Shown: one piece after another, positions 9,949 through 18,238 of the stretch
How the letters are laid out: the number at the start of each line of letters is the position of its first letter
How positions within the stretch are numbered: position 1 is the first letter of the stretch
DNA from: Pseudomonas sp. H1h
GTDB lineage: Bacteria > Pseudomonadota > Gammaproteobacteria > Pseudomonadales > Pseudomonadaceae
Length of the DNA stretch: 64,000 nt
Assembly: GCF_000633255.1 (NCBI RefSeq)
Contig: NZ_AYMJ01000031.1
Span: forward strand, 62,001-126,000
Direction: 5' to 3'
The notes under the pieces: model-generated
Told to the model about the DNA's origin: nothing
What the model saw: the letters and a program-made list of their open reading frames with translations, nothing else
Databases searched by the model: none
Position numbers and translations under genes: made by a program

Positions 9949-11985
9949 TTACCTCGTCAGTTGATTGGTTTCGGCCGCGATGGCTGCAGGTTGCGACAGG
10001 GGCAGGCGTAAGGTGAAGCAGGTGCCCTGGCCCGGTGTGGACTGCACTTCCATCTGCCCTTTGTGATTGTTGGTGATGATGAAGTACGACACCGACAGCC
10101 CAAGCCCGGTGCCCTGGCCGATTTCCTTGGTGGTGAAGAATGGCTCGAAGGTACGTTTGCGCACGTTCTCGCTCATGCCGATGCCGTTGTCCTCGACCTG
10201 AATCTCGGCCCACGGTGGATTCAGCCGGGTGCGCAGGATGATCCGTCCAGGCTCGCTGTCGTCTTCGCGCTGGTGAATGGCTTGCGCAGCGTTTTTCAGC
10301 AGGTTGAGCAGCACTTGCTCCAGTTCGTTGGCGGTGCCTGGCACCGGGCCAAGCGCCGGGTCGAACTGACGGATGATCGCCTGGCCCTTGAAGTCGAAAC
10401 CGATCGCCAGATCGAAGTCGTTGCCGGCAATCTCCACCGCCTGATCGATCAGCGCCGGCAAATCGCACGGTGCCATTTGCCGCGTACTGCGCCGGCTGAA
10501 ACTGAGCATGTGGGTGACGATTTTTGCCGCCCGGGCGCCGGCCTGCTGGATGCCGTCGAGCAGTTTCGGCACTTCGCGGTTTTGCAGGTACAGGTTGACC
10601 GTGTCCAGTTCGATGCCGAGTTGTTCGGCGGTTTCGAGGTTTTTCGGCAGGTCCGGCGACAGCCGTCGGCGAATGTTCTGCACGTTGTGCAGGATCGCGC
10701 CGAGCGGGTTGTTGATCTCATGCGCCATGCCGGCGGCGAGACCACCCACCGAGAGCATCTTTTCCGACTGCACCATCATTTCTTCCAGCGACAGGCGCTG
10801 AGTGATGTCATCGATACGGATCACCACGCCACGCCCGGCGCCACCCATCAGCGGGTAAAAGGTCAGGGCGTAATGCTTGGGTTCATCATCCTTGAACCAG
10901 GTCACCCGCTCGATCTTCGCCACCGTGTGTTCTTCCACGGTCTGCTTGAGTTGCGGCAGAAACGGTTTGAGCGGCTCAAAGGCGAGGAAGATCGGCTGGT
11001 TCAACGCCTCATCCAGGCGCGTCCCGGAGAGCGCGCTGGCCTCCTGGTTCCACTGGGTCACGTAGAGCTGTTCGTCGAGGGCGATCAGCGCCGAGGGCAT
11101 GGAGTCGATGATGCTGTTGAGGTAGTTCTGGAATCCGGTGAGTTTCTTCTCGATCTTGCTGCGCACCTGGACTTCCAGTTCCAGCTTGCGGTTGGTGTGG
11201 CGGGTTTCTTCGGCAAGGCCCTGAGCCTGATCGTAAGCGGCTTGCGAATCGTCACGGGCGCGTTTGAGTTGCTGTTCGCGGGCTTCGATGCGCGAGAGCA
11301 TGGTGTTGAACGCTTCGGCAAGGCTGCCGATTTCATCATGGTTGCCGCGTGAGGCGCGCAGGGCGTAGTTCTCCTCGCGGGTGACCTGACGCGAGAGTTC
11401 TTCCAGTTGATGGATCGGGCGAGTGATCAGGCGTTTGATCTGCCGGGCAATCACCAGCCACAGCAGCACACTGAAAATCAGGATGCCGAGACTGGCAGTC
11501 AATGTGCCGGTGTAGAACGCCATCGGCAGTTCACTGCTGGCGACCAGCAGCAGATGCCCCGGCTCAGTCCCCGGGCGGGGCAGGGTAATCAACTGATTGC
11601 TGCGAAATTCGGTGAGTTGCCAGGCTTCGACGTGCCGATAGCGTTCCGGCAGATTGAGCTTGTCGCCGCGCTGAACCTGAGCGATCCGGTCGCCCTTGCC
11701 GTCGTACAGCGCCGCCGCGCGCAACGGCGAGTAGCTGTCGAGTTCCTTGAGCAGGCGTTCGGCGCTTTGCGGTGACTCCAGGGCCTGTGCAACCAGGCTG
11801 GGGTTGGATATCAGCCGGCCGATGGTCTGCAGAGCCTGCGGCGCCATGCTTTCCTGGGAGATGTAATAGGCGGCGCTGATAAAGGTCAGGTTGGCGACCA
11901 GCAGAACGGTGGTCAACAACACCAGCAGGGCGGCCAGCAGTTTCTGGCCGACCGGCAGGTTTTCAAGGCGCTGGCGCAATGGCAT
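9949..11985 (-). CDS. Membrane sensor histidine kinase (HAMP-PAS-HisKA-HATPase), orphan
   Basis: This is a 678-residue inner-membrane kinase. TM1 is at about residues 14-37 and a periplasmic sensor spans about 40-155. TM2 is at about 160-180, HAMP at 181-233, a coiled coil at 235-285 and PAS at 290-400. The phospho-acceptor is His422 in GMAHEINNPLG, the N box is NLLKNAAQAI (561-570), G1 is EDNGIGM and G2 is GTGLGLSVSYF. All catalytic motifs are intact. No response-regulator gene is adjacent. The syntenic P. aeruginosa kinase PA4398 is reported to affect swarming and biofilm; transfer of that role here is inference. Its ligand is unknown. Confidence 0.93.
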   Translation of the reverse strand: MPLRQRLENLPVGQKLLAALLVLLTTVLLVANLTFISAAYYISQESMAPQALQTIGRLISNPSLVAQALESPQSAERLLKELDSYSPLRAAALYDGKGDRIAQVQRGDKLNLPERYRHVEAWQLTEFRSNQLITLPRPGTEPGHLLLVASSELPMAFYTGTLTASLGILIFSVLLWLVIARQIKRLITRPIHQLEELSRQVTREENYALRASRGNHDEIGSLAEAFNTMLSRIEAREQQLKRARDDSQAAYDQAQGLAEETRHTNRKLELEVQVRSKIEKKLTGFQNYLNSIIDSMPSALIALDEQLYVTQWNQEASALSGTRLDEALNQPIFLAFEPLKPFLPQLKQTVEEHTVAKIERVTWFKDDEPKHYALTFYPLMGGAGRGVVIRIDDITQRLSLEEMMVQSEKMLSVGGLAAGMAHEINNPLGAILHNVQNIRRRLSPDLPKNLETAEQLGIELDTVNLYLQNREVPKLLDGIQQAGARAAKIVTHMLSFSRRSTRQMAPCDLPALIDQAVEIAGNDFDLAIGFDFKGQAIIRQFDPALGPVPGTANELEQVLLNLLKNAAQAIHQREDDSEPGRIILRTRLNPPWAEIQVEDNGIGMSENVRKRTFEPFFTTKEIGQGTGLGLSVSYFIITNNHKGQMEVQSTPGQGTCFTLRLPLSQPAAIAAETNQLTR

Positions 11986-12030
11986 CAGGTTTATCGCAGC
12001 AAAGGAACAAGTGGCCAGCGTAGCCGCTGC

Positions 12031-12948
12031 TCAGTCGCTGGGCAATCCAAGGCTGTGCAGATGGCCGACCAGACGCTGCTGCAATTGCTTGAGGTGCGGC
12101 AGGTTCAGTTGATGGCGCGTGGCGACTTTGCAGGCGTGACCCAGCAAGTAGCTGATTTCGGTACGGCGCTGGTTCGCTACGTCCTGATACATGGAGGAGT
12201 AATTGGCCGCCGTGGCGTGGATCACCCGCTCGACTTCCTGTTGCAGATTGACCGCCGCGGCTGGTTGGCCACAGCGCTCCAGCAACTCGGCCAGCTCATT
12301 GCACAGCGTGGCGACTTCGCACTGATGCTGCTCAAGCCCGCCGTTACGGCAGTTGTGGAGCACGGTCAACGGATTGATCGCGCAATTGAGCGCCAGTTTG
12401 CGCCACAGGCGGGTGAGGATGTCGGTGCTCCATTCGTGGGGGATTTTCGCTGCTTGCAGATCGTCGAGCCAGATCGGTGCCACCGGGTGCCCGGCATCAC
12501 CCAGCCAGGTGAAACCATGACCGGCGAACACCACGCGCCAGTCACCGTCGCGGAACGCGCCTTCGGTGCTGGAGGCGCTGATACAGCGCGCCTGCGGTAC
12601 CAGTGCTGCGACGGCGTCCTGACTGCCGAGGCCGTTTTGCAGCAGGATCAGTTCGGCATCTGCCGTCAGGCGCGGGGCGAGGCGGGCGACGGCGCTTTCG
12701 GCGTCATAGGCCTTGGAGGCGACCAGCAGGCGGCGGATCGGTTCTGCATCGTCCGGCGTTTGCGCGGGGACGGCATAGGTGTTGGCCTCGCCGTGTTCGA
12801 CCAGGGTCAGGCCATCCGCCGCCTGATAGTCGCGCAAACGCTGGGCATCACGCACGATCAGGCGCACCGGCAGACCGGCCCGGGCCAGGCGCGTGGCCCA
12901 TAGCGTGCCGAGACTGCCGGCGCCGAGAACGTGCCAGGGGGTGGACAT
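12031..12948 (-). CDS. panE: 2-dehydropantoate 2-reductase (ketopantoate reductase)
   Basis: The 305-residue NADPH-dependent reductase forms pantoate for pantothenate and CoA synthesis. The dinucleotide motif GAGSLG is at residues 9-14. The catalytic Lys lies in LLVASKAYD, and the substrate-binding helix KLALNCAINPLTVLHN is present. The start MSTPWHVLGAG places the Rossmann motif at the N terminus; an upstream in-frame ATG at 13053 would add 35 unlike residues overlapping the yajQ promoter. It is divergent from yajQ. Other ketopantoate-reductase-like paralogues exist in pseudomonads, so exact substrate is inferred from family. Confidence 0.9.
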   Translation of the reverse strand: MSTPWHVLGAGSLGTLWATRLARAGLPVRLIVRDAQRLRDYQAADGLTLVEHGEANTYAVPAQTPDDAEPIRRLLVASKAYDAESAVARLAPRLTADAELILLQNGLGSQDAVAALVPQARCISASSTEGAFRDGDWRVVFAGHGFTWLGDAGHPVAPIWLDDLQAAKIPHEWSTDILTRLWRKLALNCAINPLTVLHNCRNGGLEQHQCEVATLCNELAELLERCGQPAAAVNLQQEVERVIHATAANYSSMYQDVANQRRTEISYLLGHACKVATRHQLNLPHLKQLQQRLVGHLHSLGLPSD

Positions 12949-13011
12949 CAGTTTTTCACTCGGTAAGGTACTGGCATGCAAGGCTCGCCGTATCGGTGGG
13001 AAAAGACCCGT

Positions 13012-13017
13012 TATAAT
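13012..13017 (+). promoter_or_regulatory. -10 element upstream of yajQ
   Basis: A perfect TATAAT lies 71 bp before the yajQ ATG. No good -35 hexamer is at the standard spacing, so an activator or an extended contact may be needed. Confidence 0.5.
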
Positions 13018-13088
13018 GAGCCGGATTTTAACCGCAAGCCAAGCGCGCTCCATCCTGATCGAGCGCGACTTTTTATTGGAGAGATTAC

Positions 13089-13574
13089 ATGCCGTCGTTC
13101 GACGTGGTATCCGAACTGGACAAACACGAACTCACCAACGCGGTCGAGAACGCCGTGAAGGAACTCGATCGTCGTTATGACCTGAAAGGCAAAGGCAGCT
13201 TCGAGTTCAAGGAAAAGGACCTGACCGTCAACCTGACCGCTGAAGCCGGGTTCCAGCTGGAAGCGATGATCGAGATCCTGAAGCTGGCCCTGACCAAGCG
13301 CAAGATCGACGTACAGTGCCTTGAAGTAAAAGACGCTTACGCCTCGGGCAAGCTGATGAAACAGGACGCGATCCTCAAGGAAGGCATCGACAAGGAGCTG
13401 GCGAAGAAGATCGTCGCTCACATCAAGGAGGCCAAGCTCAAGGTACAGGCCGCCATCCAGGGCGAGCAGGTACGTGTGACTGGCAAGAAACGCGATGATC
13501 TGCAGGAAGCCATTGCTGCCCTGCGTGCCAAAGAGTTCGGCATGCCACTGCAGTTCAACAACTTCCGCGACTAA
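13089..13574 (+). CDS. yajQ: YajQ-family nucleotide-binding protein
   Basis: This 161-residue cytoplasmic protein has the two RNP-like folds of the YajQ family (MPSFDVVSELDKHELTNAV at the N terminus, VRVTGKKRDDLQEAIA near the C terminus). In Xanthomonas and Pseudomonas, members bind cyclic di-GMP and interact with a LysR-type regulator to affect virulence genes; in other species nucleic-acid binding is reported. A GGAGAG site precedes the ATG. It is followed by a REP pair. In P. aeruginosa a regulator gene (PA4396) lies between panE and yajQ; here they are directly adjacent. Confidence 0.95.
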   Translation: MPSFDVVSELDKHELTNAVENAVKELDRRYDLKGKGSFEFKEKDLTVNLTAEAGFQLEAMIEILKLALTKRKIDVQCLEVKDAYASGKLMKQDAILKEGIDKELAKKIVAHIKEAKLKVQAAIQGEQVRVTGKKRDDLQEAIAALRAKEFGMPLQFNNFRD

Positions 13575-13590
13575 GCTCGGTCAGATGACC

Positions 13591-13678
13591 TGTGGGAGCG
13601 GGCTTGCTCGCGAAAGCGGTGTGTTCGGCAACTCATTGCTGAATGACGCACGACTTTCGCGAGCAAGCCCGCTCCCAT
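13591..13678. repeat. REP pair (GGGCTTGC subtype)
   Basis: Head-on REPIN with arms TGTGGGAGCGGGCTTGCTCG and complement, in the 151-bp gap between yajQ and mscS. Confidence 0.88.
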
Positions 13679-13725
13679 TTTTAATTTGTAAACAGCCCGG
13701 GTAGCCGGAAATCAGGAGATGGAAG

Positions 13726-14568
13726 ATGGATTTGAACGCTGAAGTAGACAACCTGGTCAAGGCATCCCAGGCGTGGATTCCGATGATCATGGAGTACGGC
13801 AGCCGCGTGCTGCTGGCGGTCATTACACTGGCGATCGGCTGGTGGCTGATCAACAAGGTCACGCAAAAGCTCGGCGGCCTGCTGGCTCTGCGCAACGCCG
13901 ACCTGGCGCTGCAAGGCTTCATCAGCAGCCTGGCGAACATCATTCTCAAGGTGCTGCTGATCGTCAGCGTGGCCTCGATGATCGGTGTCGAAACCACCTC
14001 GTTCGTGGCGGCAATCGGTGCTGCAGGTCTGGCCATCGGCCTGGCGTTGCAGGGCAGTCTGGCGAACTTCGCCGGCGGCGTGCTGATTCTGCTGTTCCGT
14101 CCGTTCCGTATCGGTGACTGGATCGAAGCGCAGGGCGTGGCGGGTACTGTCGACAGCATCCAGATTTTCCATACCGTGCTGCGTACTGGCGACAACAAGA
14201 CCATCATCGTGCCGAACGGTAACCTGTCCAACGGCATCATCACCAACACCAACCGTCAGCCAACCCGTAAAGTTGTGTTCGATGTGTGTGTGGATTACGA
14301 GGCAGATCTGCAGAAAGCGCGTCAGGTGCTGCTGGATCTGGCCAAGGATGACCGTGTCATGCAGGACCCTGCACCGCAGGCAGTGATTTCGACGCTCGGT
14401 GACAGTTCGATCACTGTTTCCCTGCGTGTCTGGGTTAAAACCGCGGACTACTGGGATGTGATGTTCATGTTTAACGAACAGTCGCGTGATCGTTTAAAGA
14501 CTGCCGGTATTGATATCCCGTTTCCACAGCGTGTGATTCGTGTGGTTCAGGAGTCGGCAACACAATGA
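13726..14568 (+). CDS. Small-conductance mechanosensitive channel (MscS family)
   Basis: The 280-residue channel releases solutes on hypo-osmotic shock. Three membrane segments are predicted at about residues 20-45, 60-88 and 92-125. The pore-lining third helix GAAGLAIGLALQGSLANFAG has the Gly/Ala packing of MscS and leads into the conserved LFRPFRIGDWIE beta domain. The cytoplasmic vestibule domain ends with IPFPQRVI. The length matches E. coli MscS (286). AGGAGATGG precedes the start. It is the last gene of the PA4405-PA4394-like block and is followed by two terminators. Confidence 0.94.
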   Translation: MDLNAEVDNLVKASQAWIPMIMEYGSRVLLAVITLAIGWWLINKVTQKLGGLLALRNADLALQGFISSLANIILKVLLIVSVASMIGVETTSFVAAIGAAGLAIGLALQGSLANFAGGVLILLFRPFRIGDWIEAQGVAGTVDSIQIFHTVLRTGDNKTIIVPNGNLSNGIITNTNRQPTRKVVFDVCVDYEADLQKARQVLLDLAKDDRVMQDPAPQAVISTLGDSSITVSLRVWVKTADYWDVMFMFNEQSRDRLKTAGIDIPFPQRVIRVVQESATQ

Positions 14569-14581
14569 TAGGTTGCTAATT

Positions 14582-14609
14582 AAATGCCTGACTTGTTGGT
14601 CAGGCATTT
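14582..14609 (+). terminator. Terminator after mscS
   Basis: An 11-bp perfect stem AAATGCCTGAC / GTCAGGCATTT with a 6-nt loop begins 14 bp after the mscS stop. The stem itself ends in a short T run. Confidence 0.75.
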
Positions 14610-14628
14610 ATTACAAGTGACAGGCAAT

Positions 14629-14659
14629 AAAAAGGCCCATCCGAAGATGGGCCTTTTTT
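14629..14659. terminator. Bidirectional terminator between mscS and oprD
   Basis: The stem GGCCCATC / GATGGGCC with a CGAA tetraloop is flanked by AAAAA on the left and TTTTTT on the right. It can therefore stop transcription from both convergent genes. Confidence 0.9.
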
Positions 14660-14684
14660 ATGCTTCCAAACTAACCACTGACAA

Positions 14685-16034
14685 TTACAGAATGTTCAGT
14701 GGGTATTCGGTGATCAGGCGGAACTCTTTAACGTCGCCTTCGCCTTCATCAGCGTTAGCAACGTGCCAGGCTTGACGAATACGGAAGGACAGATCTTTCG
14801 CAGGGCCAGACTGAACAACGTACTTGGCTTCGAAGTTGGTTTCGTGGTGTTTGCCATCTTCACCGTAAAGACCGGCGTAAGCGCTACCCGCTGGAGTGTG
14901 GGTACCGTCGATATCCCAACCTTTAACGTAGCGAACCATGAAGCTCAGACCAGGAACGCCATACTCGGCCATTTTCAGGTCGTAACGGGCTTGAAGGGAT
15001 TTCTCGCCTGCACCGTTAAAGTCGGAGTACTGGATGGAGTTGGCGAGGAAGATCGAGTCGCCACCACGGTTGTTCTTGCCCACGCCGATGTAGTCGAACG
15101 GGGTGTCGCCGTTGACCTTCTGGAAGGCCAGGGTGAAGGTGTGTGCCTTCAGGAACGACAGGGCGGTTGCCAGCGAGAAGGCGGTGTTGCTGATGTCGCC
15201 CGCTTTGGCGCTGCCGGTGTCGGTGGTGCGGTAGATGTTGAAGTCGGTGTTCAGCGAAGTATCACCACCGAACGGGGTGGTGAGGTTCACGTTGGCGTAG
15301 TACTGGTTCCAGATGTCTTCCAGTTTGGCGCCGTACAGCGATGCAGTCAGGTTGTCAGTGATGCCGTATTTACCACCGAAGTAGTCGATGTTCTTGGCTT
15401 CAACGCCGGCGTAGGTGGCGTAAAGGCCGCCATCACGGGCGTTTTTGTCCTGGCTGGTAGCCGAGTAGAAGTGACCCGCTTCGAGGTCCAGATCTTTGAC
15501 TTCGCTGCTCTGCAACTGGAAGCCAGTGGCAGTTTGCGGAAGGATACGGGAGCCGCCAACAGCGAATACCGGGGCAGTGCTTGGCTGCATGTCACCGAAT
15601 TTCAGTTCGGTTTTGGAGACGCGGAACTTGATGGCAGCGCCGGCTTTGCCTTGGCTTTCATCAACGTCGTGGGCATAACCGTTGGCCTTGACGGAGTCGC
15701 TACGGCTCATGTTGCCAGTACCGGAAGTACCATCACCGCCATCCAGTTTTACCGCCAGGTAACCGAATGCATCGATACCGACGCCTACGGTGCCTTGGGT
15801 GTAACCGGAAGTGAAGTTACCGAGAAAGCCCTGGGTCCAGTCTTTCTGGTCGTGGCCGCCGTTCTTGTTGTCGCGGTTGAAGTAGTAGTTCTTCAACGTC
15901 TCGGTGAGTTTCGCACCTTCAACAAAACCTTTGGCTTCTGCCTGGTCATCTACAAACGGTGCGGCCGTAGCCAACTGAGTACTGGCTGCTGCTGCAACGG
16001 CCAGTGCGATTGTGCTCCACTTCATCACGCGCAT
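14685..16034 (-). CDS. oprD: OprD-family outer-membrane porin
   Basis: The 449-residue precursor begins MRVMKWSTIALAVAAAAS with a signal peptide cleaved near residue 25 (ATA-APF). Conserved OprD-family features follow: VEGAKLTETLKNYYFNRD, WTQGFLGNFTSGYTQGTVGVG, SRILPQTATGFQLQSSE, DISNTAFSLA, NSIQYSDFNGAGEKS and the C-terminal LITEYPLNIL ending a beta strand. It resembles P. aeruginosa OprD (443 residues), a channel for basic amino acids and carbapenems. The neighbours (HIT, SlyX, cold-shock, Dps) are the same as at PA0958. Substrate preference is inferred. It is convergent with mscS and faces a long 893-bp upstream region. Confidence 0.88.
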   Translation of the reverse strand: MRVMKWSTIALAVAAAASTQLATAAPFVDDQAEAKGFVEGAKLTETLKNYYFNRDNKNGGHDQKDWTQGFLGNFTSGYTQGTVGVGIDAFGYLAVKLDGGDGTSGTGNMSRSDSVKANGYAHDVDESQGKAGAAIKFRVSKTELKFGDMQPSTAPVFAVGGSRILPQTATGFQLQSSEVKDLDLEAGHFYSATSQDKNARDGGLYATYAGVEAKNIDYFGGKYGITDNLTASLYGAKLEDIWNQYYANVNLTTPFGGDTSLNTDFNIYRTTDTGSAKAGDISNTAFSLATALSFLKAHTFTLAFQKVNGDTPFDYIGVGKNNRGGDSIFLANSIQYSDFNGAGEKSLQARYDLKMAEYGVPGLSFMVRYVKGWDIDGTHTPAGSAYAGLYGEDGKHHETNFEAKYVVQSGPAKDLSFRIRQAWHVANADEGEGDVKEFRLITEYPLNIL

Positions 16035-16110
16035 CGTGATTTGCTCCTTTGGTTTTAGAAGAGTACTGCCGTCCCACCTGTTTTATTATCTGGGCGGCTC
16101 TTTCTTTTTG

Positions 16111-16139
16111 TGTCGGCGCAAACTTATATCACGCCGACA
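16111..16139. promoter_or_regulatory. Candidate operator upstream of oprD (8-bp inverted repeat)
   Basis: TGTCGGCG at 16111-16118 and CGCCGACA at 16132-16139 form a perfect dyad with a 13-bp AT-rich centre; a near-copy TGTTGGCG follows at once (16141-16148). It is 77-105 bp upstream of the oprD start. The binding protein is unknown. Confidence 0.45.
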
Positions 16140-16187
16140 ATGTTGGCGATACTTGCACATACAACCTTTCACGTTCTTTACGACGAC

Positions 16188-16217
16188 GTCGCAAATGGCT
16201 TGGTTGATGTCGCAAAT
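16188..16217. promoter_or_regulatory. Direct repeat GTCGCAAAT, two helical turns apart
   Basis: Identical 9-mers at 16188-16196 and 16209-16217 are spaced 21 bp start to start, as expected for two protomers on one DNA face. No known factor was assigned. Confidence 0.35.
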
Positions 16218-16927
16218 TCACAGTACCAATGCAGCCGGACTGACAACTTTATCGCTGTTTCTGGGCCTTTTTGCATCGGTAAAAAAGAGTCCCTGGCAAA
16301 ACACTTGAATCTCCATTGGGGCAACCCTGCCACCGTATTTGTTGGTCTCAAGCCCCCACTTCCCGTGGTGCGCTTATAGACCATGTGTGTCTCAATGCAA
16401 CAAGCGTGCACAAATCGCCAAGTTGTCGCGTTTATTTTTCCGAACAGCTGCCTGTGCCTGTGAAAACCTTGTGAAAACGGGGGTTCAAGCCCTTTTGTAT
16501 CAGGAGCTTGACGCACTCCCTTGCATGGTGTTGTCACGTTGGAATTGGGGCGTGACAACCAAAAACGTTACCGGTTCACCCCATTGGTGAGTATTCGGCG
16601 GATGCTCGACGCACTGAGCGTAGACGCACTGTGCGGTTTTGGTGCAAAAAAATTACACGCTGTACAGGATTCATACAGTTCAGCGTGAGCGTGCAGTCAG
16701 GTGCAGCAGGTGTTTTCGGGTATTTTTGGGTGTTCGATGGCAATCCTGGCTCTGTGATGGTGCGCGGTCTCTTCAGATGTCTCTTGTCGGGGCTGTGCCG
16801 GTATGGGCAGCACTGTCATCGTGAAGCCCGGCGCATTCGCAGGTATGCTGCCTGCCTGTCGCTTGGTGCGTTGCCCGTCGGGACGGCCGCTAAGCTCAAT
16901 GATGTAGATCAGCCGGGAGTGCACCCA

Positions 16928-17353
16928 GTGTTTGCTTTAGATTCACGACTTCAACAGGACACCCTGACCATCGGCGACTTCCCGCTGTGCCGACTGTTGC
17001 TGTCCAACGATGCCAATTACCCGTGGTTCATCCTGGTGCCACGCCGCGACGATATCAGCGAGTTGTTTCAGTTGGATGTCGCTGATCAGCAGCAGTTGTG
17101 GCAGGAAACCACCGCGCTGGCTGAGCTGCTCAAGGATTTGTTCGACGCCGACAAGCTGAACGTCGCGACCCTGGGCAACGTCGTCAGCCAGCTGCACATG
17201 CATGTGATTGTGCGTAAACGCGACGATGCGGCATGGCCGGCACCGGTCTGGGGCAAGCCCCCGGCCAAACCCTACAGCGCAGAGCAGGTAGCCGCCATTC
17301 GTGAACGGCTGCGTCTGGTGCTGACCGAACATTTCACGTTTCTGGAGGGCTGA
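16928..17353 (+). CDS. HIT-family protein
   Basis: The 141-residue histidine-triad family protein likely hydrolyses nucleotide phosphoramidates or dinucleotides. The motif reads SQLHMHVIVRKRDD, so the first His of the HxHxH triad is Gln while the central nucleophile and the third position His remain. The GTG start at 16928 is chosen because a GGGAG site lies 8 bp upstream and the protein then begins at the conserved FALDSRLQQD segment. The frame is open upstream but unlike the family. slyX follows 3 bp after the stop, so the two form an operon, as at PA0959-PA0960. Confidence 0.85.
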   Translation: MFALDSRLQQDTLTIGDFPLCRLLLSNDANYPWFILVPRRDDISELFQLDVADQQQLWQETTALAELLKDLFDADKLNVATLGNVVSQLHMHVIVRKRDDAAWPAPVWGKPPAKPYSAEQVAAIRERLRLVLTEHFTFLEG

Positions 17354-17356
17354 ATC

Positions 17357-17563
17357 ATGAGCCTTGAAGAGCGCGTTACCGATCTGGAAAGCCGTCTGGC
17401 CTTCCAGGATGACACCATTCAGGCGTTGAACGACGAGCTGGTGGCGCAGCAGCGTGTGATCGAGCGTCTGCAGCTGCAAATGGCGGCACTGCTCAAGCGT
17501 CAGGAGGAGATGGTCGGGCAGTTTGACTCTTTCGAGGAAGAGGCGCCGCCGCCCCATTACTGA
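17357..17563 (+). CDS. slyX: SlyX family protein
   Basis: This is a 68-residue acidic coiled-coil protein. Heptads run from LEERVTDLESRLAFQDDTI to about residue 50, and the end PPPHY is the conserved SlyX tail. Function is unknown in the family. It is coupled to the HIT gene and followed by a bidirectional terminator. Confidence 0.93.
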   Translation: MSLEERVTDLESRLAFQDDTIQALNDELVAQQRVIERLQLQMAALLKRQEEMVGQFDSFEEEAPPPHY

Positions 17564-17586
17564 TGTCGGCACGTTTGTGCGGGCGT

Positions 17587-17624
17587 AAAAAAACCGCGAA
17601 CAGCCTGGCTGTTCGCGGTTTTTT
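17587..17624. terminator. Bidirectional terminator between slyX and the membrane cold-shock gene
   Basis: The stem ACCGCGAACAGC / GCTGTTCGCGGT has a 3-nt loop with A6 on the left and T6 on the right, suiting both convergent genes. Confidence 0.92.
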
Positions 17625-17635
17625 GTTGCCTTGGA

Positions 17636-18238
17636 TCAGCGACGCGGCAGGGCGGCGATCACGTCCTCGGCTTGCAGACCTTTATCGCGGTTCATCACCG
17701 AGAACTCCACGCGCTGGCCTTCGACCAGAACACGGTGGCCTTCACCACGGATTGCACGAAAGTGCACGAAAATATCATCGCCGGAATCCCGGGAAATAAA
17801 GCCGAAGCCTTTAGAGGTGTTGAACCACTTGACGGTCCCGGTATCGCGGTTGCTCATGTCATAGCTGACAGGTGCAGCCGCCGGCGAAGACTTGTAAAAG
17901 CTCACGGCCAGGTGCAGGACCACGGCAACCAGGGCTATCACCAGGCTGAACAGCACGGCTGGTTGGCCGGCGATGACCGGCATCGGTGCGATCAGGGTCA
18001 GGGTTTGCAGGACGACAGTCAGCACGAGAAGAGCGCTGACGAGGTTTTGCAGATGCTGGCGCGGGCCTTTGTTCCAGTAAGGAATCACTGGAGCGATGAC
18101 CAGGTTCAGCAGGCCGAAAAAGGCCAGGTAAAGTGCGTCGGGTTGTTGCAGGTAAGGAACGGCTTCGGATTTCAAGCTGGGTATGAACGACAGCAGCAAG
18201 GCCGCTGCGCCCATTAGCAGGTGGACGATTTTCAACAT
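17636..18238 (-). CDS. Membrane-anchored cold-shock domain protein
   Basis: In this 200-residue protein, residues 1-115 hold four predicted membrane helices (about 3-20, 35-52, 65-85, 95-115). Residues 130-200 form a complete cold-shock domain with RNP1 KGFGFI (143-148) and RNP2 DIFVHF (155-160). The domain binds single-stranded nucleic acid. The membrane part is not a family I can name. With the CSD on the C-terminal side after an even number of helices, both ends should face the cytoplasm. P. aeruginosa PA0961 lies in the same place. The physiological role is unknown. Confidence 0.85.
   Translation of the reverse strand: MLKIVHLLMGAAALLLSFIPSLKSEAVPYLQQPDALYLAFFGLLNLVIAPVIPYWNKGPRQHLQNLVSALLVLTVVLQTLTLIAPMPVIAGQPAVLFSLVIALVAVVLHLAVSFYKSSPAAAPVSYDMSNRDTGTVKWFNTSKGFGFISRDSGDDIFVHFRAIRGEGHRVLVEGQRVEFSVMNRDKGLQAEDVIAALPRR

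Larger units (their letters stand above)
16035..16927. other. Long divergent intergenic region upstream of oprD and the HIT gene
   Basis: The 893 bases contain no supported gene. Open frames in both strands here have no family-like segments and lack credible ribosome sites. The half near oprD holds an inverted repeat (16111-16139), a further TGTTGGCG copy (16141-16148) and a 9-bp direct repeat 21 bp apart (16188-16217). The half near the HIT gene holds a dyad ACGCTG...CAGCGT (16657-16686). Confidence 0.6.

Noticed and set aside
13591..13678. Strong hairpins of REP pairs as rho-independent terminators
   Set aside because: They lack the 3' T run and occur inside operons (arcB-arcC, gcvP-sdaA), so they were annotated as repeats.
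16178..16558. 126-codon minus-strand frame upstream of oprD
   Set aside because: No ribosome site, no family-like segment, and amino-acid composition is not that of a real Pseudomonas protein.
16660..16678. CTGTA...TACAG as a LexA box
   Set aside because: The LexA box needs CTGT-N8-ACAG; here the spacing is N11.
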